NCBI GenBank assembly: GCA_028715905.1
Contig: JAQUQV010000001.1
Span: 114,704 to 156,913, forward strand
Source: Kiritimatiellia bacterium
GTDB taxonomy: Bacteria; Verrucomicrobiota; Kiritimatiellia; JAAZAB01
Direction of reading: 5' to 3'
Length of the DNA: 42,210 nt
A program made the translations under genes and the position numbers. Below the pieces are notes generated by a model, which had not been told where the DNA came from, made no database searches, and saw only the letters and a list, made by a program, of their open reading frames with translations. Positions 1 to 8,426 of this stretch are shown here, in pieces; the first letter of the stretch is position 1, and every line of letters begins with the position of its first letter.

Positions 1-303
1 TATTATATTCATTTTCATGAAAAAAAATCAAGGAAATATGCGCAAAAAACCAGTAAGTTTCGGTTATGCGGGTACAAACAGCGGAAGCGCGCCACAGCCT
101 GCTCTGCGAAGTCATTTCGACGGAGACGGGTGTGGCGCGCGTGGCGCTTTCCGCCCGCATGCTATGCGAGCCAAATAGATATTCGGAAAAACCGTTTGTT
201 TCCAGTCCTGATGACAATTCCGGTTGATCGCGGCGGCATTTCTGCTAGTCTTCGCCTTATAAACGCCGTCGGGAAACCGTTGTCCGCCGCGGCGCGAAAA
301 AAG
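1..303. other. Intergenic start of window, no gene seen
   Basis: No coding region with a recognisable product is visible on either strand before the flippase-like gene. The stretch holds a perfect 10-bp inverted repeat, GCGCGCCACA at 87-96 and TGTGGCGCGC at 131-140, separated by 34 bases. No T-run follows either arm, so it does not look like an intrinsic terminator. Open frames across it are GC-driven and show no conserved motif. Confidence 0.5.
87..140. repeat. Inverted repeat, 10-bp arms
   Basis: Seen directly: GCGCGCCACA at 87-96 is the exact reverse complement of TGTGGCGCGC at 131-140. It could form a hairpin with a 34-base loop or be the remnant of a dispersed intergenic repeat. Function unknown. 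Confidence 0.5.
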
Positions 304-1266
304 ATGAAAACCAGAATTGGCCAGATATTGAAAATAGTTTTGAGCATTCTTCTGATGGTCTGGCTCATGGCGGCGATTGACTGGCGGAATTCGCTGCAAC
401 TCGCGCTCAAGGCCGATCTCACAATGATGTTTATGGCCGTTGTGCTCCTGACCGTTGAACGGGTATTAAGTGTGATCAAATGGCGCATGTTTTTGACTGT
501 CAAGGGTTCAAAAATCACTTTCTGGCGTTTGTTTATCATCAATTATGTCGGGGGGTTCTGGGGACTGATCCTGCCTTCCAGCGTGAGCGCGGACATTGTC
601 CGCGGCTTTTACCTCTCAAAAGCCACGGCCGATATTGATCTGACCATAAGCTCCATGGCGGCCGATCGTTTTATTGCCGGCGTATCGCTTGTTTTTGTCG
701 CCTGTTTCGGCGGCTGGTATGCCGGTTATCAGCCCGGCTTGCGGCATCTCCATTCCCTTACGTTCGTCATTGCCCTGATCACGGCGGCCGCGGTTGTTCT
801 TCTCTTCCAGAGCCGGTTTTTACGCTGGCTGGACAGACGGATAATTCAAAAGTTCATCGGCTGGAAGATCGTCCGGGCGGCAAGAAAATGGCTGACGGCC
901 TGTCTGGAATACCGAAAACATCCGGGGCTCCTGGCGCGGGCGTTTCTGCTTTCTCTGGCGGTGCAGATAACGCGCGTGCTGGTGTTTTACGTCGTAGCGC
1001 TGGGGTTTAATCTGGAGGCTCCCCTGATGTATTACATCATTTTCATTCCGCTGATCATGGCGCTGATCATGCTGCCGGTTTCCTTCAACGGAATCGGGGT
1101 GCGCGAAGTGAGTTTTGTCGGTTTCTTTTCGCTCTCCGGCATGCCGGAGAGCGGAGCTTTCGCGGTGTCGTTCGCGGTTTCCGTCATCACCACCCTGACC
1201 ACGGCCGCCGGCGGGCTGATTTACATGTTTGACCGTGGGCCGGCCGGCCGGCCGGCCGGCGGTTAA
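304..1266 (+). CDS. Flippase-like integral membrane protein (LPG_synthase_TM / YbhN-type)
   Basis: Polytopic membrane protein of about 320 residues with roughly eight hydrophobic segments. It resembles the lysylphosphatidylglycerol synthase transmembrane family (UPF0104, flippase-like domain), whose members flip lipids or lipid-linked sugars or remain uncharacterised. Seen in the sequence: an early membrane segment rich in Leu/Met/Val, a conserved-looking N-terminal Asn-Tyr-Val-Gly-Gly-Phe stretch, and near the C-terminus a PVSFNGIGVRE motif, the Pro-Gly-x-Gly-x-Arg-Glu-type signature of the family. The open frame extends upstream to a GTG at 130 and an ATG at 211. The ATG at 304 was chosen because it follows a purine-rich GCGAAAAAAG and gives a normal N-terminus. 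The stop overlaps the stop of valS by 4 bases, so the genes converge. Substrate cannot be inferred. Confidence 0.8.
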   Translation: MKTRIGQILKIVLSILLMVWLMAAIDWRNSLQLALKADLTMMFMAVVLLTVERVLSVIKWRMFLTVKGSKITFWRLFIINYVGGFWGLILPSSVSADIVRGFYLSKATADIDLTISSMAADRFIAGVSLVFVACFGGWYAGYQPGLRHLHSLTFVIALITAAAVVLLFQSRFLRWLDRRIIQKFIGWKIVRAARKWLTACLEYRKHPGLLARAFLLSLAVQITRVLVFYVVALGFNLEAPLMYYIIFIPLIMALIMLPVSFNGIGVREVSFVGFFSLSGMPESGAFAVSFAVSVITTLTTAAGGLIYMFDRGPAGRPAGG

Positions 1267-3971
1267 TTTTCCGCGCCCGCGAGAAGGGCGAGCAGTTGCC
1301 GCACCTTGGCATCCTGATCTTTTATCTGCCGCAGCCTGTCTTTCTGCATTGCCACGACTTCCGGCGGCGCTTTGGCGATAAAATCGGCGTTGCCCAGTTT
1401 TTTTTCAACCGCCGCCAAATCGCGGGCCAGAGCGGCCAGGCGGTCGTTATGCTTCTTTATTTCCCGCGGAATATCAACCAGCCCCTCAATCGGTATGAAA
1501 ACCGCGCCGAGGGGGCAAATGGCGTTCAGCGCTTTGCGGGGCGTGTTTATTTCCCCGATTTCAACCGAGTCGGCCCGGAGCAGAAACGCGATCGCGTCGC
1601 GGTCGGCGGCGAGGAACGCGGCCGCCGTTTTGTTTTCCGGCCTGATGAAATATTTCACGCGGGCCGAGGACGGAATATCGCAGTCCCCGCGCAGGTTGCG
1701 GCAGACCCTGATGAGTTCGTGCTTGCTCTCCACGTAAGCGACCAAATCGGGGACAACCCCCCATTCCGCGAGTTTCTCGTTGCCGAACGTTTCCGGCCAG
1801 GGCGCCCGCTGGATGGTTTCCCCTTCGGCGCCGTAACCCATGGCATGCCACAATTCCTCGGTGATAAAGGGCGCCAGCGGATGGAGGAGCCGGAGTGCCC
1901 GCTCGAAAACAAAATGGAGAACGATGAGCGCCGCGCGCCGCCGCTCAGGGTCGGAGGAATTCAACGGCAGTTTGGCATATTCAATGTGCCAGTCGCAGAA
2001 CTGGTGCCAGATAAAATCATAAAGGCATTTGGCGTAATCATTGAAACGGAACTGTTCCAGGTTCGCGTTGCAGGCCATGGTTGTTTCATCCAGCCGGGCA
2101 AGGATGAACTGCTCATCCGGGGTCGAATGCAAATGCGGCGCTTTGCAACCGGCGCCGGGCGGCGCGGCCGCGGCGGCCATATCCGCCGCGCCGCCGGGCC
2201 AGGCCTGCATCTGGATAAACCGCGCCGCGTTCCATATTTTAGTGAGGAAATTGCGGCCGATTTCAAATTTGTCATCCGACAAATAAACGTCCTGCCCGGT
2301 CGCGGTGAGCATTATCAAGCTGAAGCGCAGGGCATCCGCGCTGAAATTGCCGATGATGTCCTGCGGGTCTATTGAATTGCCGAGGCTTTTGCTCATTTTC
2401 CGGCCGCGGTTGTCGCGGACGGTTCCGTGGATATAGACCTTTTCAAAGGGGATATCGCCCATGAATTCAAAACCCGCCATGATCATCCTGGCCACCCAGA
2501 AAAATATGATTTCAGAGGCCGTAACGAGCGTGCCGGCGGGATAATAAAACTTCAAATCCGGCCCGGTCTGCGGCCAGCCGAAAACACTGAAGGGCCAGAG
2601 CCACGAAGAAAACCAGGTGTCCAGAACGTCCTCGTCCTGGCGGATTTTTACGCTTTCGCACTTTGCGCACTTTTCCGGCGCCGTCTTTGAAACCCATTCG
2701 TGCCCGCACTCGCCGCAGTAAAAAACGGGGATGCGGTGCCCCCACCAGATCTGGCGCGAGATGCACCAGTCCCTTATGTTTTCCATCCAGTCCAGGTAGA
2801 CTTTTGTCCAACGTTCCGGAACAAACCGGATCCGCCCGGACCGCACCGCTTCAATGGCCGGCCCGGCCAAAGGCTTCATTTTCACGAACCACTGCATGGA
2901 AAGGCGCGGTTCAACGGCCGTGTCACAGCGGTAGCAATGGCCGACGGCGTGGGTATGCTCGGCGATTTTTTCAAGCAGGCCGGCCTGCTCCAGAAAGGCA
3001 ACCAGTTGGCGGCGGCATTCAAACCGGTCCTGGCCGGCGTATTCACCCGCGTTTTCGTTCATGCGGCCGTCTTCGTCCATGACATTGATCTGCTGCAATC
3101 CGTGCCGGCCGCCGAGGGCAAAGTCGTTCGGGTCGTGCGCGGGGGTAACCTTCACCGCGCCGGTTCCGAACTCCGGATCAACGAAATCATCGGCGATAAC
3201 AGGAATTTCCCTTCCCATGACGGGCAGAATCAAATGGCGGCCGACCAGCTGTTGGTAACGTTCATCCTTTGGATTGACCGCCACGGCCGTATCCCCCAGC
3301 ATTGTTTCGGGGCGGGTGGTGGCCACCACCACGGCGTTGCCCCGGTCATCCTTCAGCGGATAACGGATAAAGTAAAGCTTGCCGCGCGTTTCCACATGGA
3401 CGCTTTCCTCGTCGGAAAGCGCGGTCCGGCAACGCGGACACCAATTGATGATATAATTGCCGCGGTAAATCATTTTTTTATTGTAGAGCCGGATAAAGAC
3501 TTCCGTAACGGCATCGCTCAATCCCGCGTCCATGGTGAAACGCAGACGGTCCCAGTCGCAGGCGACGCCGAGTTTTTTGAGCTGCTGGATGATGGTGTTG
3601 CCGTATTGCTCGCGCCACTGCCAGACTCTCTGGATAAATTTTTCGCGCCCAAGGTCGGCCCTGGTTTTGCCCTCCTTGCGCAGGGCGCGTTCCACGACAT
3701 TCTGGGTGGCGATGCCGGCATGGTCGGTCCCGGGGACCCAGAGGGCGTTGAACCCCTCCATCCGTTTCCGGCGGATAAGGATATCCTGGATGGTAACGTT
3801 CAGGGCATGGCCCATGTGGAGTATGCCGGTTACATTCGGCGGAGGAATGACGATCGTATAAGGCCTCCCCCCGCGCGCGGAATCGGCCCGGAAATATTTT
3901 TTCTCAACCCAGTTTTGGTACCATCCGGTTTCCACTGCGGCCGGATTATAATTTTTTTCAAGTTCGCGCAT
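1263..3971 (-). CDS. valS: Valyl-tRNA synthetase
   Basis: Class Ia aminoacyl-tRNA synthetase charging tRNA-Val in the cytoplasm. About 902 residues, normal for the bacterial enzyme. The HIGH motif appears as HMGH at about residues 52-55 within PPPNVTGILHMGH. The KMSKS loop is intact at 525-529, and the CP1 editing domain lies between them, with the zinc-finger-like CGECGHEW and CAKCE segments. A lysine/alanine-rich C-terminal arm looks like the usual coiled coil that contacts tRNA. The frame is open to an ATG at 4037, but the ATG at 3971 starts with MRELEKNYNP, the usual ValRS beginning, behind GCGGAAAAAGCA. It is last in a same-strand series after hom, lysC and cimA, a sensible neighbourhood for branched-chain amino acid supply. 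Cotranscription is inferred: the gap to cimA is about 120 bases. Confidence 0.97.
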   Translation of the reverse strand: MRELEKNYNPAAVETGWYQNWVEKKYFRADSARGGRPYTIVIPPPNVTGILHMGHALNVTIQDILIRRKRMEGFNALWVPGTDHAGIATQNVVERALRKEGKTRADLGREKFIQRVWQWREQYGNTIIQQLKKLGVACDWDRLRFTMDAGLSDAVTEVFIRLYNKKMIYRGNYIINWCPRCRTALSDEESVHVETRGKLYFIRYPLKDDRGNAVVVATTRPETMLGDTAVAVNPKDERYQQLVGRHLILPVMGREIPVIADDFVDPEFGTGAVKVTPAHDPNDFALGGRHGLQQINVMDEDGRMNENAGEYAGQDRFECRRQLVAFLEQAGLLEKIAEHTHAVGHCYRCDTAVEPRLSMQWFVKMKPLAGPAIEAVRSGRIRFVPERWTKVYLDWMENIRDWCISRQIWWGHRIPVFYCGECGHEWVSKTAPEKCAKCESVKIRQDEDVLDTWFSSWLWPFSVFGWPQTGPDLKFYYPAGTLVTASEIIFFWVARMIMAGFEFMGDIPFEKVYIHGTVRDNRGRKMSKSLGNSIDPQDIIGNFSADALRFSLIMLTATGQDVYLSDDKFEIGRNFLTKIWNAARFIQMQAWPGGAADMAAAAAPPGAGCKAPHLHSTPDEQFILARLDETTMACNANLEQFRFNDYAKCLYDFIWHQFCDWHIEYAKLPLNSSDPERRRAALIVLHFVFERALRLLHPLAPFITEELWHAMGYGAEGETIQRAPWPETFGNEKLAEWGVVPDLVAYVESKHELIRVCRNLRGDCDIPSSARVKYFIRPENKTAAAFLAADRDAIAFLLRADSVEIGEINTPRKALNAICPLGAVFIPIEGLVDIPREIKKHNDRLAALARDLAAVEKKLGNADFIAKAPPEVVAMQKDRLRQIKDQDAKVRQLLALLAGAEN

Positions 3972-4093
3972 TGCTTTTTCCGCAGATAATTGATGATTTT
4001 GGCCGGACGGCTCTTGATTTCCACGCCATGCGGCCATGGAAACATTCGCGGGCTCCTGACGGGAGCGCCGGGATTCGGCGGCCCGTCTTCCGC

Positions 4094-5683
4094 CTACGGG
4101 GTTTTCCTCTTCCGCCCCTTTTCCTCGTCCTTGAAGAGCTTGAATTCAACGCTGTCCACCAAGGCCTCCCAGGAAGCCTCAATGATGTTTTCGGAGACCC
4201 CGACCGTGCCCCAGGTATCAACGCCGTCGGAGGATTCAATGATCACCCTGGTCTTGGCCGCGGTGGCCTCCTTGGGATCAATGATACGGACGTGGTAATC
4301 CGTCAGGGACACCTTGGCAATGGCCGGATAAAACTTGGTCAGGGCCAGGCGCAAGGCGGTGTCCAGGGCGTTCACCGGCCCGTCGCCCTCGGCGACCCGG
4401 TGTTCAATCTCATGGCCGACTTGCAGCTTGACAATCGCCTCGGAGCGGCACGGTTCGTTCTTGCCGCGTTTTTCCACAATGACCCGCAAGCCGAGCAGGT
4501 CAAAGAAAGGCCTGTGTTTTTTAAGCACTTTCTGGATCAGAATCTTGAAGGAGGCGTCCGCGGCCTCAAACTCATAGCCCTTGCGCTCAAGCTGCTCCAG
4601 ATGATGCAAAACATCCCTGATCTCCTGCGATTTGCGGTCCATTTCAAAGCCCATTTGAACGGCCTTGAGCAGCACATTGCTTCCGCCGGAGAGTTCTGAA
4701 ATAAGGATTCTCCGCTCGTTGCCGACCTGTTCCGGGCTGATATGCTCAAAACTGGCGGGATTTTTCTCAATGGCGTTGACGTGCATGCCCGCCTTGTGGG
4801 CAAAGGCGCTCATGCCCACATAGGCCTGCCGGCGGCCATGCGGAACATTCAAGAGGGCGTCAACGAACCTGGAAAGGGCGGTCAATTCCCGGAGATTGCC
4901 CCGGCCGCAGGTCAACCCCATTTTGATTGCCAGCCCCGGAATAATGGAGCACAGATTGGCGTTGCCGCAGCGTTCGCCGAAACCATTGATGGTGCCCTGC
5001 ACGTGCGCGGCCCCCGCGCGCACGGCTTCAATTGAGTTGGCCACGGCCATCTCGCCGTCGTTATGGCAATGAATGCCGATTTTGACCGGGAAAGAGCTGG
5101 CCACGCGGGCGGCGATGTCAAAAATTTCATGCGGGAGGCTCCCGCCGCGCGTGTCGCACAAGACCAGGCAGTCGGCGCCGCCCTCCATCGCAGACTTGAG
5201 CGTGTTCAGGGCGAATTCCGGACTGTCCTTGTAGCCGTCAAAAAAATGTTCCGCGTCAAAAACGACCTCCTTCTTGTGTTCCTTGAGGAAACGGACCGTG
5301 TCCCTGATCATCGCCAGGTTTTCGCGTTCGCTCGTCCGCAGGACTTCGGCCACGTGCAGCCGCCATGATTTGCCGAAAATGGTGGTAACCGGCATATCGG
5401 CCGCGATCAACCGGCCGGTGCCCTGATCCTCGGCGACCGGGACATTGGCGCGCCGGGTGCTGCCGAAGGCGGCTATCCTGGCGTGTTTCAAATGGCAGCG
5501 TTTTATTTCATTGAAAAACTCCATGTCCTTCGGATTTGAGGCCGCAAACCCTCCCTCAATATAATCAACGCCGAATTCATCAAGTTTCAGGGCGAGCCTG
5601 ATTTTGGCGGCGCTGGAAAGCGATACGCCCTCGCCCTGCATTCCGTCCCTCAAAGTTGTGTCATAGATCTGGATTTTTTTCAT
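4094..5683 (-). CDS. cimA: (R)-citramalate synthase
   Basis: Condenses pyruvate and acetyl-CoA to (R)-citramalate, the entry to threonine-independent 2-oxobutyrate and isoleucine synthesis. About 529 residues, the length of the CimA group (TIGR00977 type). The N-terminal TIM barrel carries the HMGL-like metal-binding motif DTTLRDGMQGEG near residues 8-19, the second signature with HCHND (around 200-205), and GTINGFGERCGN. The C-terminal third is a LeuA-type regulatory dimer domain (IESSDGVDTWGTVGVSENIIEAS). Isopropylmalate synthase and homocitrate synthase are close relatives; the GEGVS and FAASNPKD region and overall length favour CimA. The ATG at 5683 gives MKKIQIYDTTLRDG. An upstream in-frame start at 5758 would overlap the lysC end. 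It sits 49 bases after lysC. Feedback control by isoleucine through the C-terminal domain is known for the family, not shown here. Confidence 0.93.
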   Translation of the reverse strand: MKKIQIYDTTLRDGMQGEGVSLSSAAKIRLALKLDEFGVDYIEGGFAASNPKDMEFFNEIKRCHLKHARIAAFGSTRRANVPVAEDQGTGRLIAADMPVTTIFGKSWRLHVAEVLRTSERENLAMIRDTVRFLKEHKKEVVFDAEHFFDGYKDSPEFALNTLKSAMEGGADCLVLCDTRGGSLPHEIFDIAARVASSFPVKIGIHCHNDGEMAVANSIEAVRAGAAHVQGTINGFGERCGNANLCSIIPGLAIKMGLTCGRGNLRELTALSRFVDALLNVPHGRRQAYVGMSAFAHKAGMHVNAIEKNPASFEHISPEQVGNERRILISELSGGSNVLLKAVQMGFEMDRKSQEIRDVLHHLEQLERKGYEFEAADASFKILIQKVLKKHRPFFDLLGLRVIVEKRGKNEPCRSEAIVKLQVGHEIEHRVAEGDGPVNALDTALRLALTKFYPAIAKVSLTDYHVRIIDPKEATAAKTRVIIESSDGVDTWGTVGVSENIIEASWEALVDSVEFKLFKDEEKGRKRKTP

Positions 5684-5732
5684 ATTATTAAGGCGGCCCT
5701 TGACTCGCGGCAAGGGCCGGAGTTGAAATTTC

Positions 5733-6956
5733 CTATTTTTTCCTCCGCCCAAGTTCAAATGCCTGATGCAGGGCTTTCGTCGCCAGGTTTGCGAATTTTT
5801 TGCGGATGACGACCGATATTTTGATTTCCGAGGTGGAAATCATGAGGATATTGATGCTTTCTTCGGCCAGCGTCTTGAACATCCGGAAGGCCACGCCGGA
5901 ATGGCCGCGCATACCAACCCCAACCACGCTGATTTTGGCGATATCATTGTCAAAATTAACGGTCTTGAACCCGACGGTTTTTGAAATGGATCTCATCAGA
6001 TTTTTCGTCTTGACGAGGTCTTCCCCGGGAATGGTGAAGGAAATGTCCGCCAGTCCGCCGGCGCTGGTGTTTTGAATGATCATGTCAATATTAATGCTGG
6101 CGCCGGCCAGTTCCCTGAAAATTCCGGCGGCGATACCGGGCTTGTCGGGAACGCCCTCCAGGGTTATCTTAACCTCGTTTTTCTCGGCCGAAACTCCGCG
6201 CACGATTATGTCTTCCATGCTCTTCACCTCTTCCTTCACGATTGTTCCCGGTTTGTTTGTAAAACTGGAAAGCACTTCCAACTGCACGCCGTATTTCTTG
6301 GCGAATTCAACCGAACGGGACATAAGCACCTGCGCCCCCGAGCCGGCCAGTTCCAGCATTTCATCATAGGAAATTTCATCCAGCTTGCGGGCCTCCGGAA
6401 CAATGCGCGGATCGGCGGAATAGACCCCGTCCACGTCCTTGAAAACCTGGCAGCAATCGGCCTTGAGCGCGGCGGCCAGCGCAACCGCCGTCGCGTCCGA
6501 GCCGCCCCGGCCGAGGGTGGCGATATCGCGGGCGGGCGTCAGCCCCTGGAACCCGGCGACAATGACAATATGCCCCTCGCGCAGGTGCCGGAATATGCGC
6601 CGGGGATTGATGCGCATGATTTTTGCCCGGCGGTGCATTGAATCGGTGCGGATGCCGGCCTGGGGACCGGTGAGCGAAACGGCATCGGCCCCTTTCGCGT
6701 GCAAGGCCATGGCGAGCAGGGCGCCCGCGACCTGTTCGCCGGTTGACATAAGCATATCCATTTCGCGCGCATCCGGCTCCGGCGTAATCCGATGGGCCAG
6801 CGCAATCAGTTCATCGGTGGTGTCGCCCATGGCGCTCACGATGACCACCACCTGGTTGCCCTTCTTTTTTTCCGCCATAATCCGCCCGGCCACACGGCGG
6901 AGACATTCCGGATCGGCGACCGATGTGCCGCCGAATTTCTGGATAATCAATGCCAT
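5733..6956 (-). CDS. lysC: Aspartate kinase
   Basis: Phosphorylates L-aspartate, the first step to lysine/diaminopimelate, threonine, methionine and isoleucine. 407 residues, typical of the monofunctional enzyme. The N-terminal amino-acid kinase domain shows KFGGTSV at residues 7-13 and the GRGGSD motif. The C-terminal region (about 265-405) has two ACT modules (VPDKPGIAAGIFRELAGA and SGVAFRMFKTLAE), the usual site of lysine/threonine feedback. The start at 6956 is well supported by AAGGAC seven to eight bases upstream, inside the end of hom. The longer frame to 6980 lacks this. Only 10 bases separate it from the hom stop, so the two are almost certainly cotranscribed and probably translationally coupled. 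Confidence 0.96.
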   Translation of the reverse strand: MALIIQKFGGTSVADPECLRRVAGRIMAEKKKGNQVVVIVSAMGDTTDELIALAHRITPEPDAREMDMLMSTGEQVAGALLAMALHAKGADAVSLTGPQAGIRTDSMHRRAKIMRINPRRIFRHLREGHIVIVAGFQGLTPARDIATLGRGGSDATAVALAAALKADCCQVFKDVDGVYSADPRIVPEARKLDEISYDEMLELAGSGAQVLMSRSVEFAKKYGVQLEVLSSFTNKPGTIVKEEVKSMEDIIVRGVSAEKNEVKITLEGVPDKPGIAAGIFRELAGASINIDMIIQNTSAGGLADISFTIPGEDLVKTKNLMRSISKTVGFKTVNFDNDIAKISVVGVGMRGHSGVAFRMFKTLAEESINILMISTSEIKISVVIRKKFANLATKALHQAFELGRRKK

Positions 6957-6966
6957 TGTCTTGTCC

Positions 6967-8286
6967 TTAAAAATCCTCAATCCTGATGCAGACCGCGCCG
7001 GCGCCCACGCCCGGCATGGCGTCCAGCTCTTTAATCGCCGCGCGGAAAGCGTTTTCGGGGGCGTGATGGGTAATGATGATCACGGGCACATGCCGCCCCC
7101 GGCAGTTTTCCTTCTGCAGAACCGAAGCAATGCTGATGGCATGCCGGCCGAGCAGGGTTCCCACCTGTCCGAACATGCCGGGTTTGTCAAGGAGGGTCAA
7201 ACGCAGATAACAGCGCGTCTCCTCCTCCCCGGCCGGCTTTAAAGCGTCGCCCGGGCCGGCCGGCCTGAAACCGGAAAGGTAACGGCAGAAACCGCCCCCG
7301 GCGCCGCCGGCGCCGATCATTAAATCACGGGCGGCCTCGGCCACATCGCTCAAAATCGCGCTGGCGGTTGAATCCCGGCCAGCCCCGATTCCGTAACCGA
7401 GCACATCGCCGACGCCGTCGCCCCTGATTAAAACCGCGTTAAACACTCCGTTCACCGAGGCGAGGATATTTTTATGCGGCACAAGCGCGGGATGGACGCG
7501 GACCGAGACGCCGTCTTGGCCGCCGTTGATCACCGCCAGAAGTTTTACCCGGTAACCGAGTTCCATGGCGTAATGCATGTCCAGGGCCGCCAGCGCGCGG
7601 ATGCCTTCAACCGGCACCGCGCTCATCGGCACCTTGAACCCGCAGACCAGCGACGCCAGGATAACCGCCTTATGGGCCGTGTCCAGACCGTCAATATCCA
7701 GGGCCGGGTCCGTTTCCGCAAACCCTTCCTTCTGGGCCTCCTTCAAGGCCGCCGCAAAAGAGGAATGCGACTGCTCCATTCTGGTCAGGATATAATTGCA
7801 TGTCCCGTTCAAAATACCGTAAATATTTTCAATGTTATTGGACACCAGTCCATCGCGCAGAGAGCGGATGACGGGGATGCCGCCGCCGACGCTGGCCTCA
7901 AAAAAAATGCCGGTTTTATTCCTTTCGGCTTCCTGAAAAAGGGCGGAAGCGTCTTCGGCCAGGAGCGCCTTGTTGGCGGTCACCACCGGTTTTTTAAGTT
8001 TTAAAGCCTGGAGAATATATTTCCGGGCATGCTCAATCCCGCCGATTGTTTCAACGACTATCTTCACCTCCGGATCGGCAATGACCTTTTCCGCGTCGCG
8101 CGTCAGGAGACCCGCGGGCAATTCCAGGCCGCGATCGCGCTCCGGATCAATATCGGCCAGGCCGCGCAAAACCAGCTTCAGGCCGGTGCGTTTTTCAATA
8201 AGCGCCCCGTTGGCCTGCAGCCATTTGGCCACGCCCGTGCCGACCGTCCCCAGCCCCAGTATTCCTATTCCTATTTCCATCGCCAT
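6967..8286 (-). CDS. hom: Homoserine dehydrogenase
   Basis: NAD(P)H-dependent reduction of aspartate semialdehyde to homoserine. 439 residues, the normal monofunctional length. An N-terminal Rossmann fold shows GLGTVGTG at residues 11-18. The homoserine-binding core carries GILNGTCNYILTRM and the downstream GFAETDPALDIDGLDTAHK block with the conserved Lys. A C-terminal ACT domain (YLRLTLLDKPGMFGQVGTLLG) implies allosteric control, usually by threonine. The start is one of two nearby ATG codons (8286 or 8280) after GGCGGAATACC. It is the first gene of hom-lysC-cimA-valS. The aspartate semialdehyde dehydrogenase that links LysC to Hom is not in this window. Confidence 0.96.
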   Translation of the reverse strand: MAMEIGIGILGLGTVGTGVAKWLQANGALIEKRTGLKLVLRGLADIDPERDRGLELPAGLLTRDAEKVIADPEVKIVVETIGGIEHARKYILQALKLKKPVVTANKALLAEDASALFQEAERNKTGIFFEASVGGGIPVIRSLRDGLVSNNIENIYGILNGTCNYILTRMEQSHSSFAAALKEAQKEGFAETDPALDIDGLDTAHKAVILASLVCGFKVPMSAVPVEGIRALAALDMHYAMELGYRVKLLAVINGGQDGVSVRVHPALVPHKNILASVNGVFNAVLIRGDGVGDVLGYGIGAGRDSTASAILSDVAEAARDLMIGAGGAGGGFCRYLSGFRPAGPGDALKPAGEEETRCYLRLTLLDKPGMFGQVGTLLGRHAISIASVLQKENCRGRHVPVIIITHHAPENAFRAAIKELDAMPGVGAGAVCIRIEDF

Positions 8287-8388
8287 GGTATTCCGCCGCG
8301 CATAAATGCCTTAAATGGAAGGTTAAACTATCAGAATTACGTTTTCTTACAAGTGAAATTCGCGATGGAATTCAAGGCGGAGGAGGCG

Positions 8389-8406
8389 AAAAAACACGCC
8401 AAGCGT
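8389..8406 (-). terminator. Weak intrinsic-terminator-like hairpin after the radical SAM gene
   Basis: On the minus strand, ACGC-TTG-GCGT (8406 down to 8396) is followed by G and six T residues. The stem is only 4 bp, so the call is weak. Its position between the stop at 8427 and the hom start would separate the radical SAM gene from the amino-acid operon. Confidence 0.3.
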
Positions 8407-8426
8407 CCCCGGCAATCGCATCCCCT

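Noticed and set aside
1240-1262. GGCCGGCC-repeat at the end of the flippase gene as a terminator
   Set aside because: It is coding sequence (Gly/Arg/Pro-rich tail), has no T-run, and is explained by base composition.
1296-3989. Long plus-strand frames antisense to valS
   Set aside because: Shadow frames of valS; no ribosome sites, no domains, and HIGH/KMSKS motifs fix the coding strand.
8287-8426. Possible T-box or riboswitch before hom
   Set aside because: No T-box sequence, specifier loop or known aptamer core could be recognised. Only a weak promoter-like pair (TTGTAA, TAGTTT) is present.
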